The notes under the pieces: generated by a model | Databases searched by the model: none | What the model was told of the DNA's origin: nothing | The model's input: the letters and a program-made list of their open reading frames with translations, nothing else | From: Linanthus parryae | Lineage: Eukaryota; Streptophyta; Magnoliopsida; Ericales; Polemoniaceae | Reading direction: 5' to 3' | Length of the DNA: 64,000 nt | Assembly (NCBI GenBank): GCA_023055425.1 | Contig: JALGPY010000003.1 | Coordinates: 17,047,001-17,111,000, forward strand | Position numbers and translations under genes: made by a program | Part shown: in pieces, positions 1-10,137 of the stretch | Layout of the letters: the number at the start of each line of letters is the position of its first letter | Numbering within the stretch: position 1 is the stretch's first letter

Positions 1-216
1 ATCCAAACTATTGCTTTTTTGTAATGAGAATTTAACTATAATTAGACACTTACACTATGTTTGAGAACCATGCGAGAAAAAAAAATGATAGGAAAACTTA
101 TTTAAACAATATTGTTTAAAAATAGGGTGTTTTTTCCCAAAAAAACATGTTTGGCAGATTAGAAAAAGACAGTGTTAAAAAAAAAGGAAAAAAAGTGTTT
201 CTGGAAACATCGTTTC

Positions 217-264
<48 letters not shown>

Positions 265-504
265 CATACTTTGGTTGTATATGTCGTTGTTGTATGTACA
301 AAAGAGTAAATTCACACCGAAATTTAGTAATGTTGCAAAATGTATTTTTGATTTTAAATAGTATTTTTAAACATATACCAAACAGTTTTCTAATTTTATT
401 TTTAAACTTGTTTTCTCAACATGTTTTTTTTCACAACATTCAATTTTCTGTAACTTATTTTTTTTTTATTTTTTTTTAAAAAAAAAACTTTTTGTAAGCC
501 TTGT
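1..504. other. AT-rich spacer, no gene
   Basis: No supportable gene. The stretch holds a perfect 20-bp palindrome (101-120), a run of about 46 T (219-264) and several shorter A or T runs. The open frame at 147-479 is mostly poly-Phe from the T-run and has no coding character. Confidence 0.7.
101..120. repeat. Perfect 20-bp palindrome
   Basis: TTTAAACAATATTGTTTAAA reads the same on both strands. It is AT-rich and could arise by chance in such sequence. No function is assigned. Confidence 0.8.
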
Positions 505-520
505 AAATTACGAGTACGTA
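505..520. repeat. Target-site duplication, left copy (LINE)
   Basis: AAATTACGAGTACGTA is repeated exactly at 6309-6324, directly after the LINE poly-A tail. The first A bases merge with the tail, so the true duplication is 14-16 bp. A length of this order is usual for target-primed reverse transcription. Confidence 0.9.
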
Positions 521-564
521 AACAATTCTAAAATTGATATTTTTCTATTTTATTACCATGATTT

Positions 565-613
565 AACTATGAGCGAAAAGTATTTCAAAAAAAAAAAAAC
601 TATGAGCGAAAAG
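565..613. repeat. 16-bp direct repeat flanking a 17-nt A-rich insert
   Basis: AACTATGAGCGAAAAG occurs at 565-580 and 598-613. Only TATTTC plus 11 A lie between. This has the form of a TSD around a retroposed tail with almost no body. It lies inside the LINE leader. Confidence 0.75.
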
Positions 614-673
614 CTCTCCCCTCTCTCCTAGATTTTCTGTTTTCCTAGATTTTAGGACCTTGTCCTGTACGGT

Positions 674-752
674 AGTTATCTCCTTTCTTTGGAGATAACT
701 GATTGGTAATTTTAAATTAAGTGGTAGTTACATCCTTCCGAAGGAGGTAACT
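674..752 (+). other. Two related stem-loops in the LINE leader
   Basis: AGTTATCTCC (674-683) pairs perfectly with GGAGATAACT (691-700) across a 7-nt loop. A second hairpin at about 726-752 has outer stem AGTTAC/GTAACT and inner stem TCCTT/AAGGA. Both share an AGTTA...TAACT frame, which suggests duplication or a conserved RNA structure just upstream of ORF1. Function is unknown. Confidence 0.55.
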
Positions 753-875
753 TCTCCTTGATATTCGGTATTTCAGTTATACTAGGATTCTGATTTTAAT
801 TAGTCTCCTGATCTTATCGTGTTCTTCTTTTTCTCCATCTCTACCCTCGAAACTAATCCTTTCGTTGCTTCTACC

Positions 876-2218
876 ATGAGTTCCTCACGGAAAAAAATTA
901 TACTCCTCCGTATTCTGGGAAGACACCTGAAGAACTCGATGAGATGTTGTCTCATCTTTGCATCACTGAAAAAGAGAGACAAGGTTGTAAGATCAATCCT
1001 GAATCTCTTGTTGAAGGTCAAGCCCTGTGTCGTCGCAGTATATTTGGCAAGATAATTACCACGAAGAAAATCAATATCAGTCACCTAAAGAACAAGATGG
1101 CAAGAGCTTGGGATGATCCCATTGGGTTTGCTGTTAACCCACAAGGTGGAGGTGTTTTCCAGTTTGTCTTTCAAAGAGAAGACCAAATTGAGTTTGCTAT
1201 GGAAAACCAACCCTGGTTTTACATGAGTGATATGGTTGTTCTGGAACGATGGTATCCCTGGAAATAAATGAACTGCCTCCTCTATAATGAGGCTTTCATT
1301 TGGGTCCAGATTTGGGGACTTCCCCCATATTGTTTCACCAAAGCAGTTGGGAATGACATCGGGTCCCTCATAGGGAAAGTGAAAGTTGTGGATGTTCCCA
1401 CGAAAGGGCCCCTTGCTGGACGGTGCTTGCGGATTAAAGTGATTATTAGGGTACGTGAACCACTCCTAAGGATCGCTTATGTTAACATCGCTGACAACAG
1501 AGTTGAATGTGTTCACATTCGCTATGAAAAACTACCTAATTTATGTAGTTTTTGTGGAGTTATGGGACATGAAGCCAAAGAGTGTGATGCAGTTCTTGCT
1601 GTGGGCTGCCCTATAGAGGACGTTCCTATTCTCTATGGTGCTTGGATGGATGCCGCTGCGATGCTTAATTTTGTGCTTGGGTATAACGACGACATATCCT
1701 CTGCGTTTGGTCCCTCTACTCTTTCTCCTGAAGAGCGACAACTGAAGTACAATTCTGAAACAAGGGACAAACGTAGGGATTTTACTGGTGGGTGCACGGA
1801 AGAGACGGATTCGGAGCCCGATCCATCTACTGATGAAGGACAGTTTCTCTGCCGTCAAAAGGAGAAGGAATCACACATGGAATACATCTCTGAGATGCAT
1901 GGTGCTGATACTGGGCAAGACGAGTATTTGGCGGACCAAGACCTTCAGGAGACTGGGACAAAGGACAAGGGTGCATCTACTTCAGTGGCAATCAACAAAA
2001 ATAAGGAAAAGACAGTTATTATGGGCAAGAAACTTCTGTCGAACACTAATGTTGTTGATGAAACCATGGAATCGTCTTTGGTTGGTGACAAGCGTAATTC
2101 TGACGATTCTATTTCAGACATCGTCTCCTCCAAAAAGCTCAAATTAGGGAATCGAAACTTTTCTCTTCCCTCAAATTCGGCAGAGGTTGGTTGCGACCAA
2201 CCCTGCCACTCACTATGA
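876..2218 (+). pseudogene. LINE ORF1 (DUF4283 / CCHC nucleic-acid-binding protein), broken
   Basis: ORF1 of plant L1 elements encodes an RNA-binding protein that coats the element transcript. The likely start is ATG 876 (MSSSRKK). The frame is lost in the A-run at 890-896, where one base appears to be missing, and it resumes in the frame open from 944. A DUF4283-like segment follows (AMENQPWFYM, VLERWYPWK). A TAA at 1265-1267 interrupts it, and the same frame then continues from 1268 (AFIWVQIWGLPP). A CX2CX4HX4C zinc knuckle (CSFCGVMGHEAKEC) lies at 1544-1585. The C-terminal third is acidic and low in complexity, as is usual for these proteins. The stop TGA at 2216-2218 overlaps the ORF2 start (ATGA). 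One frameshift and one nonsense codon make it a pseudogene, unless these are sequence errors. Confidence 0.85.
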
Positions 2219-5200
2219 GAATCTTTGGTTGGAACGTCAGAGGTTTAGGGAGTTCCTCTACGTTCCATATTTTAAACTCTCTTGTAAAGGAAAAGAAGCC
2301 TCAAGTTGTTTTCATTTCAGAATCTAAGCTTCTTTGTCCTAAGGCCGAGGAAATTAAGTTCAAGTTAGGGTATGGGAATGGTCTTCATGTTCCCAGAGTT
2401 GGTTTGGGGGGTGGTCTATCACTTCTGTGGGATAGATCGGTTGATATGCGTATCTTGTCCTATAATAGATACCATATCCATGGTTTTGTTCGCCCTCCGG
2501 AAAAAACGAACAAAGGTTTCTTTATTACTGGGTTTTACGGCGACTCGGTATGTAGTAGGCGCAGATTTTCGTGGGATCTATTGCGAAGACTTAACCCAGG
2601 AGTTGGTGTCCCCTGGATTGTTTTTGGGGATTTCAATGAAATTCTAGGCAGCCATGAGAAAACTGGGGTCAATGAACGTAGCCTACAACAAATGCAAGAT
2701 TTCGGTACTGTGTTGGAGGAATGTGATTTGTTTGACATGGGTTTCAGCGGCCCAATGTTCACCTGGAACAATGGACGGCCAGAACCGTTTAATGTGCGCG
2801 AACGTTTAGATCGTGCGGTTTGTACTTATAGTTGGGATGCCTTGTTCCCTTTCACTGAAGTAGAAGTCATTCAATCAACGGGTTCAGATCACTTACCCTT
2901 GCTCATCACTGTAATGGATGAACCACCTCTGCCTCCAGATCCGCGCATTTTTCTTTTTGCTGCTAAATGGACTCGATCAGATGAATGCTTGTCCCTGATT
3001 AAACAGGTATGGACTCAGCCATCTCCTAATTCTAATTTTTTACATGTTATCCCAGGAAAAATTAAACATATTACATCAAATTTACAAATCTGGGGTAAAT
3101 CAAACTTTCGGAAAAGAAATCTGGAGAAAAAAACTTTTCTTCGGGAACTGGACTATCTGGATAAGAGCCCCCAATCTGCTGCTGTCCTGGAGAGAAAAAA
3201 AACGGTTACTGTTAGATTGAACCATTTAATTACTGATGATGAAAGAAAGTGGAAACAGGCTTCTCGTGTTAACTGGCTTAGGGAAGGTGATCGAAACACA
3301 AAATTTTTTCAAAAACAATTTCAAGAAAGGAAAAAAGAGAAATAGAATTTCAAAAATCACTGATCACACAGGAAATGTTTTCCACAACCAAGAAGATATT
3401 AAAACTTGTTTTTTAGATTACTATGTTAATTTGTTTAATTCTTCCAGTGTTGACTTTGAACAAGCTATTGAAGCTGTCGTGCCTCGTGTGTCAAATGATA
3501 TGTTTCATATGCTAACTGAACCTTACACGAGTACTGAAATTCATGATGCTCTTTTTTCAATGCATCCTACCAAGTCACCTGGTCCCGATGGTCTACCTGC
3601 GATTTTTTACCAAAAATACTGGTCTATTCTGGGTAACGATGTTACTAACTATTGTCTTTCTTTCCTTAATCATGGTGGAGATATATCTAGCATCAATAAA
3701 ACTTGCATTGTCTTAATTCCTAAGAAAAGTGACCCTACTTTTACAACTGATTTTCGACCTATTAGCTTGTGCAAAGTGATTTACAAAATTATATCTAAAA
3801 CCTTAGCTAATAGGCTTAAACTTTTACTCCCTTCTATTATTGATCCTTCACAATCTGCTTTTATTAAAGGGAGACTTATTTCCGATAATGCAATAATTGC
3901 TCTTGAAACTCTACACACTATTCACAATCAGAAATCCAAAGTTGGATCCTTTTCTCTCAAATTAGATATGGCAAAAGCATATGATAAAATAGAGTGGAGT
4001 TTTTTGAATAAAATTTTAGGCAAGTTGGGCTTCCCTGAATTGTTTATTAGACCTGCATTTCTACAGTTACTTTCACTATTCTTGTTAATGGTCATTCTAC
4101 AGCTCCCTTTGCTCCATCTCGTGGTATTAGACAAGGTGACCCTATAAGTCCTTATCTGTTTGATATTTGTACTGAGGGTCTTATTTGCCTTATTAACCAG
4201 TCTATTAATCAGCGCATTCTTAGAGGTGTTAGAGCAGGACAAGGATCTCCCTACATTACCCAACTTTTATTTGCGGATGATTGTATGCTTTTTTCACGTG
4301 CAACTTTGAATGATGCTATAACTTTGAATGCAATCCTATACCAGTATTGCATGTCTTCAGGGCAGACTATTAATAAAGATAAGTCTTTGATTGTGTTTGG
4401 ACCCACTGTTCCTAATCAAACCAAAAGATGCATTTCTCAAATTTTCCAAATCCCCATTGCTGACAAACATAATATTTATCTTGGCCTTCCAACCATTTCT
4501 GGTCGTAAAAGAGTAAGTTTTTTCAGGGATATTAATGCAAAGATTTGGAGAAAAATTTATGGTTGGAAAGAGAAATTTTTATCACCTGCAGGTAAAGAGA
4601 TTTTAATTAAATCTGTTCTTCAATCTATACCTACTTACCTGATTTTTATCAACAACTCTTTTCTAAATTTTGGTGGAGTAATAATATTGATCAGAGGAAG
4701 ATCCACTGGAAAAATTGGGATTGTTTATGCACACTCAAAAATATTGGTGGTCTAGGATTTAGACACCTTCATGCTTTTAATATTGCCCTCCTAGGTAAAC
4801 AAGTGCGGCGTATTTTTCAAAATCCTAATTCTTTACTTGCTAGAGTTCTCAAAGGGAAATATTTTCGTTACGATTCCATCATTAGTGCTGAGTCTAGGGG
4901 ATCTTGTTCTACTATTTGGAGAGGTCTAGTTTAAGCCAAGAACATTGTTTTTCAAGCTGCTAGACATGGAATTGGGAATGGTAGCAACACATTGGTTTAT
5001 CAAAATAGATGGCTCCCAGTTGGTTTTGGACGAAAACCTTTAAGTTCCCCCTCTTTGCCAAATCATTTCAGGGTAGCACATCTTATAAATTCTGACTTTA
5101 CTTGGAAAAATGACTTAATTGAGACTCGTTTTTCTGAAGATGAAGCTGAACTTATTTTAAACATTCCTCTGGTTAATCCTCAGCAAGATGATTTTCTGGT

Positions 5201-6279
5201 GTGGACTCAAACTCAAAATGGTAAGTATACTGTTAAGTCAGCATATCATGCAGCTTTCTCTATTCTGTATCCTAATCAGGGTGTCTCTAATTTCAGCAGT
5301 ACTAGTGCAAATAAAGATATTTTCTGGAATAAAATTTGGTCTTCTATGGTGCCTGGCAAGATAAAAATTTTCTTTTGGCGACTAGTGACTAACTGCATTC
5401 CTACTAGACAGAGACTTCACCAGAGAGGGATTGATTTACCATTAAATTGCTGCTTTTGTGATTCTGGTCATGAAAATTCTTCTCATTTGTTCCTTGACTG
5501 CATCAGAACTCAAAGAATTCTTAAATCTCCTCTTTTAGATCTGCAAATAAACAATAACAATTTACCTTTTGTTACGCGGATCAGAGAAATTTTCATCAAT
5601 TTGAGCAAAGATAAAAGAGATCTTTTTCTGCATGTCCTGTGGCTAATATGGATTTCTAGAAATAGAAAAATGTTTGATTGTGCAGAAAAAATAGAAGAGG
5701 ATCTTATTGTTCAAGCAATTTCTGCGAGAGAGGCGTTCAAGAACACTTATCTGTTTGGGGAAAATGTTCATGCAGGAATCCAAACACCTAGTCCAAGGCG
5801 ATGGGTTCCTCCACCTCCGGGTTTACTGAAATTGAATACGGACGCCGCCATCTCTCATCAAGATCGGAGATCTGGTGCAGGAGGTGTCCTCCGAAACTCA
5901 GAAGGCGAGTTTGTGTTTGGGTGTGCTTTTCCCATTCCATACTCTGCGAATCCTTTAGTGGCTGAAGCAATTGCTCTTCGAGAAGCAACGAAGAAAGCTT
6001 ATGATAGAGGATTTTGTCTGTTCATCACTGAATCGGTTTCTCAGTCTCTGATTTGCAAGATTGCCAATGGAAAGTGAGAGAAGAGGGTGGCTCTGAGGTT
6101 GAGAGGCTTCTCACCGAATGTCTGGATGTAAACCTACTTTCTCTGGAAAGTTTGGTAATGCTTTAGCCCATTCATTAGCTAGAATGGGCCTTAGTTCTAG
6201 TTATCCTATGTATTGGGCTGTAGTTTGCCCACCTAATGTAACTGATATTTGGGCTTTAGACAAGGCCTCTATGGGTTAA
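2215..6279 (+). pseudogene. LINE ORF2 (endonuclease, reverse transcriptase, RNase H), broken
   Basis: ORF2 is the mobility protein: an APE-type endonuclease nicks the target and the reverse transcriptase copies the RNA there. The start at 2215 (MRIFGWNVRGLG) overlaps the ORF1 stop. The endonuclease shows FGDFNEIL and GSDHLPLL. The reverse transcriptase shows SPGPDGLPAIFYQ, FRPISLC, the GIRQGDP region and FADD at about 4270. A cysteine/histidine-rich region follows at about 5400-5500 (CCFCDSGHENSSHLF), then an RNase H domain from about 5835 (LNTDAA). The reading frame changes near 3330 (A-run), 4050-4070, 4665 and after 6010, and an in-frame TAA lies at about 4933. The RNase H motif ESDS reads ESVS here, so a catalytic Asp is lost. 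The tail NALAHSLARMG (about 6157-6190) leads to the stop at 6277-6279. Confidence 0.88.
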
Positions 6280-6308
6280 GAAATAAATAAATTTCTTTGC
6301 AAAAAAAA

Positions 6309-6324
6309 AAATTACGAGTACGTA
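6309..6324. repeat. Target-site duplication, right copy (LINE)
   Basis: Exact copy of 505-520, immediately after the A-tail of the LINE. It defines the 3' junction. Confidence 0.9.
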
Positions 6325-6339
6325 GTAGGGTACATCTTT

Positions 6340-6593
6340 GGGCCATGTTCCGCGACCCGACTAGCCTTTGGTCCTCCTCAAAATTACCGACTTTAAAACA
6401 CAGAGTGAAACAATTACTTGTTCGATTAGTCTTGGGGGTAAGTATCATATATAAGGGGCAGGAACGACTGTCTGAACAATCACCATCAAAACCTACCTTC
6501 ATTTGGAAAAAGGAAGAAGAATTATCATCATCAAGAAGAAGAAGAAATAATCGTCAAAACCTAATAAATTATACATCTACGAGTGCTGTGGCC
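6340..6593 (+). promoter_or_regulatory. Proximal promoter and leader of F-box gene 1
   Basis: TATATAA at 6448-6454 is followed after about 140 bp by the chosen ATG. This stretch is alignable with the promoter of the paralog at 30940-31058: both have a ttgggcc motif, a tttaaaacacag...gtgaaacaatt block, the TATA box and a gactgt block. Conservation between duplicates supports the TATA assignment. The LINE ends only about 125 bp upstream of the TATA box, so distal elements have been pushed away by 5.8 kb. Confidence 0.7.
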
Positions 6594-7465
6594 ATGTCAG
6601 CGGCCATAGCTGCATGTTCATCCAGGAAGAAATTGAAGTCGGCGACGGCGACAGCGACGAATTGGGCACATCTTTTGCCTGATATCTTAAGCAAGATTGC
6701 CGAAGGGATAGGTCTATATGAAGATTTCGTGGCTTTCCGTGGCGTTTGCAGGTCCTGGAGATCTGCTGCTACTGAGGGTAAATTCAATCCCTCACCTCAC
6801 CAGCTTCCTTGGCTTATGCTAGCTGAAGAACAACAAGGTAAACTAAGACGACCACGTCCCCAAAAGATTTACGTCGACGAAGGCGACGAAGACCTCAAAG
6901 AATTCGATTACGAAGACGACGAAGATGACGACGAGATGGAAGGTGAAAACGATGAAGGAGGCAGCGATCACCGCGAATTTTTCAGTCTATTAAAGAAAGG
7001 TGGTATGATTCACAGTGTAGTTCTACCAGAAACAAGAATTAAGAATTCCATTGCCTCACTTGGGTGGCTTATAACCATAGGCAACGATCGTGAAATCGAA
7101 TTGTTGCATCCACTCACTAGGGCTCGGATTCCACTTCCTCATCCAAGGACTTTCAAATATTACGATGGCGGCGAATGTGTCCCTCAGACGTACATTGAGA
7201 GAGCAACCCTATCAGCAAGCCCTTCCTTCACTAATGACTATGTCCTTGTTATCATACTCCCAGGCAGACCTAACAATCACCTGGCCTACTGGAGACCCGG
7301 TGACGAAACCTGGAATGCCATTGAAAGCCCATGCGATTACCACGATGTAATCTACTACAAGAATCAATTTGTTGCCATTGCTGACCATGCGAGAGTTGAT
7401 ATCTGCAACTTTGAGGGGCAGAATCCGGACACTGAGAATGAACTCGGTCTAGTTATTTTGCCAAC

Positions 7466-7544
<79 letters not shown>

Positions 7545-7979
7545 GAAGAAGAAGATAATGCCGATAATAGAAAACTCTACTTGGTCGAATCCCAGGGTAA
7601 TTTATTTGCAGTAGCAAGGTATGTTGCTGAAACAAGTTTCGATTACACTTACCGGACCAAACACACTTACTGGACCACACACTTCCGAGTATTCAAATTT
7701 GATGGCTCCAACCAGTGGCCAGAGATTCATAATTTGGATGGAAGGTCACTCTTTGTTGGCCGCAATTCCTCCTTCTCCTGCGTTGCTGCAACCAATACAG
7801 CAATCAAGCCAAACTCCATATGTTTTACTGACGATCATATGGATGGATATTATGTGAGTCCCGGTAACAATGACATGGGAGTCTACAATTTGGAAGATGG
7901 AACTATCGAGCCTCACTACAGAGGACAACAATGGCTTAGTGAATACTGTCCACCCCTTTGGCTTATGCCTTCTTTTTGA
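6594..7979 (+). CDS. F-box protein with DUF295 domain (SKIP23-like)
   Basis: F-box proteins bind SKP1/ASK and recruit substrates to an SCF (Cullin-RING) ubiquitin ligase in the nucleus or cytosol. The F-box spans about residues 24-62 (WAHLLPDILSKIAEGIG..DFVAFRGVCRSWRSAA). The C-terminal half looks like DUF295: FRVFKFDGS, SFSCVAATNTAIKPNSICFTD, DMGVYNLEDGTI and the end CPPLWLMPSF. The protein has 461 residues, in the usual family range. Two acidic stretches lie at about 96-121 and 292-320, the second containing a 25-codon GAT run. The start was chosen at 6594 because the paralog aligns from its ATG at the same point. The frame open upstream to 6297 begins in LINE tail sequence. The paralog (31959) differs mainly in the acidic tracts. 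The substrate is unknown. Confidence 0.85.
7467..7541 (+). repeat. (GAT)25 microsatellite inside the F-box gene
   Basis: Twenty-five uninterrupted GAT codons encode poly-Asp, followed by four GAA (Glu) codons. The paralog has a short ordinary linker at the same place, so the tract expanded after duplication. Perfect trinucleotide purity predicts length polymorphism that keeps the frame. Confidence 0.95.
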
Positions 7980-8070
7980 ATAGTTTTCTTGAATTAGGAC
8001 GCAATTATTTTTAGTAGGCTGATCAGTTAGCAACCTCAAGCATACAAGACCATTAAGCCCTTGAAGTTCA

Positions 8071-8124
8071 ACAATAGCTTAGTAAATACTGTCCACCGCT
8101 TTGGCTAATGCCTTCTTTCCGAAT
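8071..8124 (+). pseudogene. Remnant of a third F-box/DUF295 3' end
   Basis: About 50 bp after the stop region of gene 1, this stretch repeats the last codons of that gene (compare 7928-7981) with several substitutions, including TAG for TGG and CCG for TTG at the old stop. Read in frame it gives LSKYCPPLWLMPSF. It is either a tandem partial duplication or the last trace of another paralog in an F-box cluster. Confidence 0.7.
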
Positions 8125-8629
8125 CTCTTTTGCATCATGTTCTTAGCGAAAACAAGCAACTTAAATCAATCACTGCAATACTCTTTCTAAAAGATGTGAA
8201 AGAGATGCTTTTCTCAAATCTGCTCGTGTAAAATCAAGAGATATTCTTAGATTTTTTTTATATGAAATATCAACATAGCATTACTAGTAAGCAAACCATA
8301 ACAAGAGGTTCGACAGATAAAAACAAGTCACACAACAAGAAAGCACAAAAGAAAGATTACCAACTATGATGATTCATGTAACGGCACTGGATTCGTTAGG
8401 ACACGCCGTGTGGTGTGAGACTCGGCTACGTCGTCTACCGAATCGGTTGGGCGATTATGCAAAGTGCTCGGTTAATTTAGTAATTTTATTTAAGTTATTA
8501 ATAGCTTAGGGAGCGCGTTCATTTTTTGGGGGGTTTTATTTATATAATTTAATTGTTTAGTGGTTTCTTGATAATTACTAGAGAGTTGCTGTTTTTTTTT
8601 AGTACTTACAGGCGTTGTAAGTTCAATTT
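8125..8629. other. Spacer, nothing recognised
   Basis: AT-rich sequence with no coding or repeat signal that I can support. It ends at the TSD of the Mutator-like element. Confidence 0.6.
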
Positions 8630-8639
8630 CATTATCAAT

Positions 8640-8875
8640 GGCAAAATTGCACTGACGGTACCCATTTTTGGACTTTTGTTACAGTTTCATACCCACATTT
8701 TCAATTTCAGCATTGACAGTACTCACATTCTGATTTTGTTGCATTGGCGGTACTCATAGCTAGTAAAATGACCGGTGTGCCCTTAAAAGTAATCTCATTC
8801 TCCTACTCATTAATTGTTATTATGATTTATCCCCATAATATTTAGGATTAATTGTATTTATCCCCATAAGGTTAC
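8640..8875 (+). repeat. Left terminal inverted repeat of the MULE
   Basis: 236 bp starting GGCAAAATTGCAC. It pairs with 9719-9954 with scattered mismatches and no net length change. Confidence 0.88.
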
Positions 8876-9169
8876 AAATAATATTAAAACAACATGAAAA
8901 TCGAAAGAGAGAAAAAAACACAAAACAATACAAAATTCAAAAGAGCAAAAAAGGGAAGTCCAAACCTGGAAAGGAAGAACACAAAGAAGATTAAGAAGTA
9001 AGGGGGAGAACAGAAAACAGACTGGAAGAAGAGAATAGATAACACATTGGAAAATAGAAATGCTTTCTGGAAGTATTTCAAAACCAGATCAAACAACTAA
9101 AATCAGCACTCATCGAACTAGCAATTCTGCATTTACTTCACATCACATTAATTGAAAACAGAAACGTAT

Positions 9170-9571
9170 TCAGTAAAACTCAAAGTCGATTGAGTGGAGG
9201 AGGAAGAGGAAAATGACTTGGTGGCCTGAAGGTGGTTGAAGCGGTGAATTGGAGTACGATCCTTGAGGAGGGGGTCGGAATCGTACGAGGATAGAGCCTA
9301 TTGGGCAAAAGAGACAATTAGGAAGGCGATTAGGAGGTAGAGATGGATGTGCTTGAGGCGTTGCTGCGACGGCCGACGAGGCAGGGAAGGGACTATAGGG
9401 TTTGGCGATGCATTCGCGAGTAGCTTCGAGGTGGTTTCTGGTGGTGAGTAGGAGATGGTAAAGCCCTAAAGAAACCACACACCTTTGCTTGTATTCTCCT
9501 CCTCTTCTTCTTCTCTTCCTCTTCTGCCAATTGGTTCTCCATTCCCCCCCACCCCCACCCCCACCCCCCAT
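9170..9571 (-). other. Gene-like open frame in the MULE core, origin unknown
   Basis: An open frame of 133 codons on the minus strand in a GC-richer block. It has a Gly run encoded by the C-rich tract and no domain I recognise. Its position between long TIRs fits a captured exon or leader of a host gene. It may equally be non-coding, because composition alone can keep such a frame open. Confidence 0.3.
9544..9569 (-). repeat. G-quadruplex-capable tract (minus strand)
   Basis: Plus strand carries four C-runs of 5 or more separated by single A bases. The minus strand therefore has four G-runs with 1-nt loops, a very strong G4 motif, at the inner end of the right MULE arm. Confidence 0.8.
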
Positions 9572-9718
9572 TCTTCTTAATGTTCTTCGTGTTCTTCCTG
9601 TCCAGGTTTCAACTTCCCCTTTTGATTTCTTTTTTTTTGAAACATTTTTCTCTTTTGAATTTGGTATTTTTTTGTGTTTTTTTTTTCCTTTCGATTTTTG
9701 TGGTGTTTTAGTTTTTTT

Positions 9719-9954
9719 GTAAGCTTATGGGAATAAATACAATTAATCCTAAATATTATGGGGATGAATCGTAATAAAAATTAATGAGTAGGAGAATTAG
9801 ATTAATTTTAAGGGCACACCAGTCATTTTACTAGCTATGAGTACCTCCAATGCAACAAAATCAAAATGTGAGTACTGTCAATGTCGAAATTGAAAATATG
9901 GGTATGAAACTGTAACAAAAGTCAAAAAATAGGTACTGTCGGTGCAATTTTGCC
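9719..9954 (-). repeat. Right terminal inverted repeat of the MULE
   Basis: Inverse of 8640-8875, ending GTGCAATTTTGCC directly before the right TSD. Confidence 0.88.
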
Positions 9955-10137
9955 CATTATCAATCAGTCAATCAATGAAGAATAATCAAATTAATAGGAA
10001 TCCTAGTTTTGGAGAGTGCAGTTTCTCAAATTGTCGGAGATCATAGCTTCTCGAATTGCTACAAGTTGATATTCCAAAAAATCTCCACATTAACTCAAAT
10101 TGTCCAAGCAACGTGAACCAGAACAAATGCTTCTCTG

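Larger units (their letters stand above)
521..6308 (+). mobile_element. Plant L1-type LINE, full length but decayed
   Basis: Non-LTR retrotransposon with a 5' leader, ORF1 (DUF4283 plus zinc knuckle), ORF2 (endonuclease, reverse transcriptase, C-terminal zinc-binding region, RNase H), a 3' end with overlapping AATAAA-like motifs and a tail of about 11 A. It is bounded by a perfect 14-16-bp TSD (505-520 and 6309-6324), so both ends are known. Both ORFs carry frameshifts and stops, so this copy cannot move by itself. The insertion lies about 125 bp upstream of the TATA box of the F-box gene at 6594. Perfect TSDs beside damaged frames suggest either insertion of an already defective copy or indel errors in the assembly. 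Confidence 0.93.
8630..9964. mobile_element. Mutator-like element (candidate Pack-MULE) with 10-bp TSD
   Basis: CATTATCAAT at 8630-8639 is repeated exactly at 9955-9964. Between them lie termini GGCAAAATTGCAC and its inverse. The terminal inverted repeats are well matched for 236 bp (8640-8875 and 9719-9954). A more diverged inverted match continues to about 9007 on the left and about 9560 on the right. Long TIRs and a 9-10-bp duplication are the mark of Mutator-like elements. There is no transposase. The core (about 9008-9560) has a GC-richer, gene-like stretch with an open minus-strand frame (9170-9571), which may be captured host sequence. Copies with intermediate or foldback form would look similar. 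Confidence 0.85.

Noticed and set aside
147..479. Open frame of 110 codons
   Set aside because: Mostly poly-Phe from a T-run in AT-rich spacer. No coding sign.
6297..6593. Upstream extension of the F-box gene 1 frame
   Set aside because: It begins in the LINE tail and TSD. The paralog aligns from the ATG at 6594 and the TATA box lies inside the extension.
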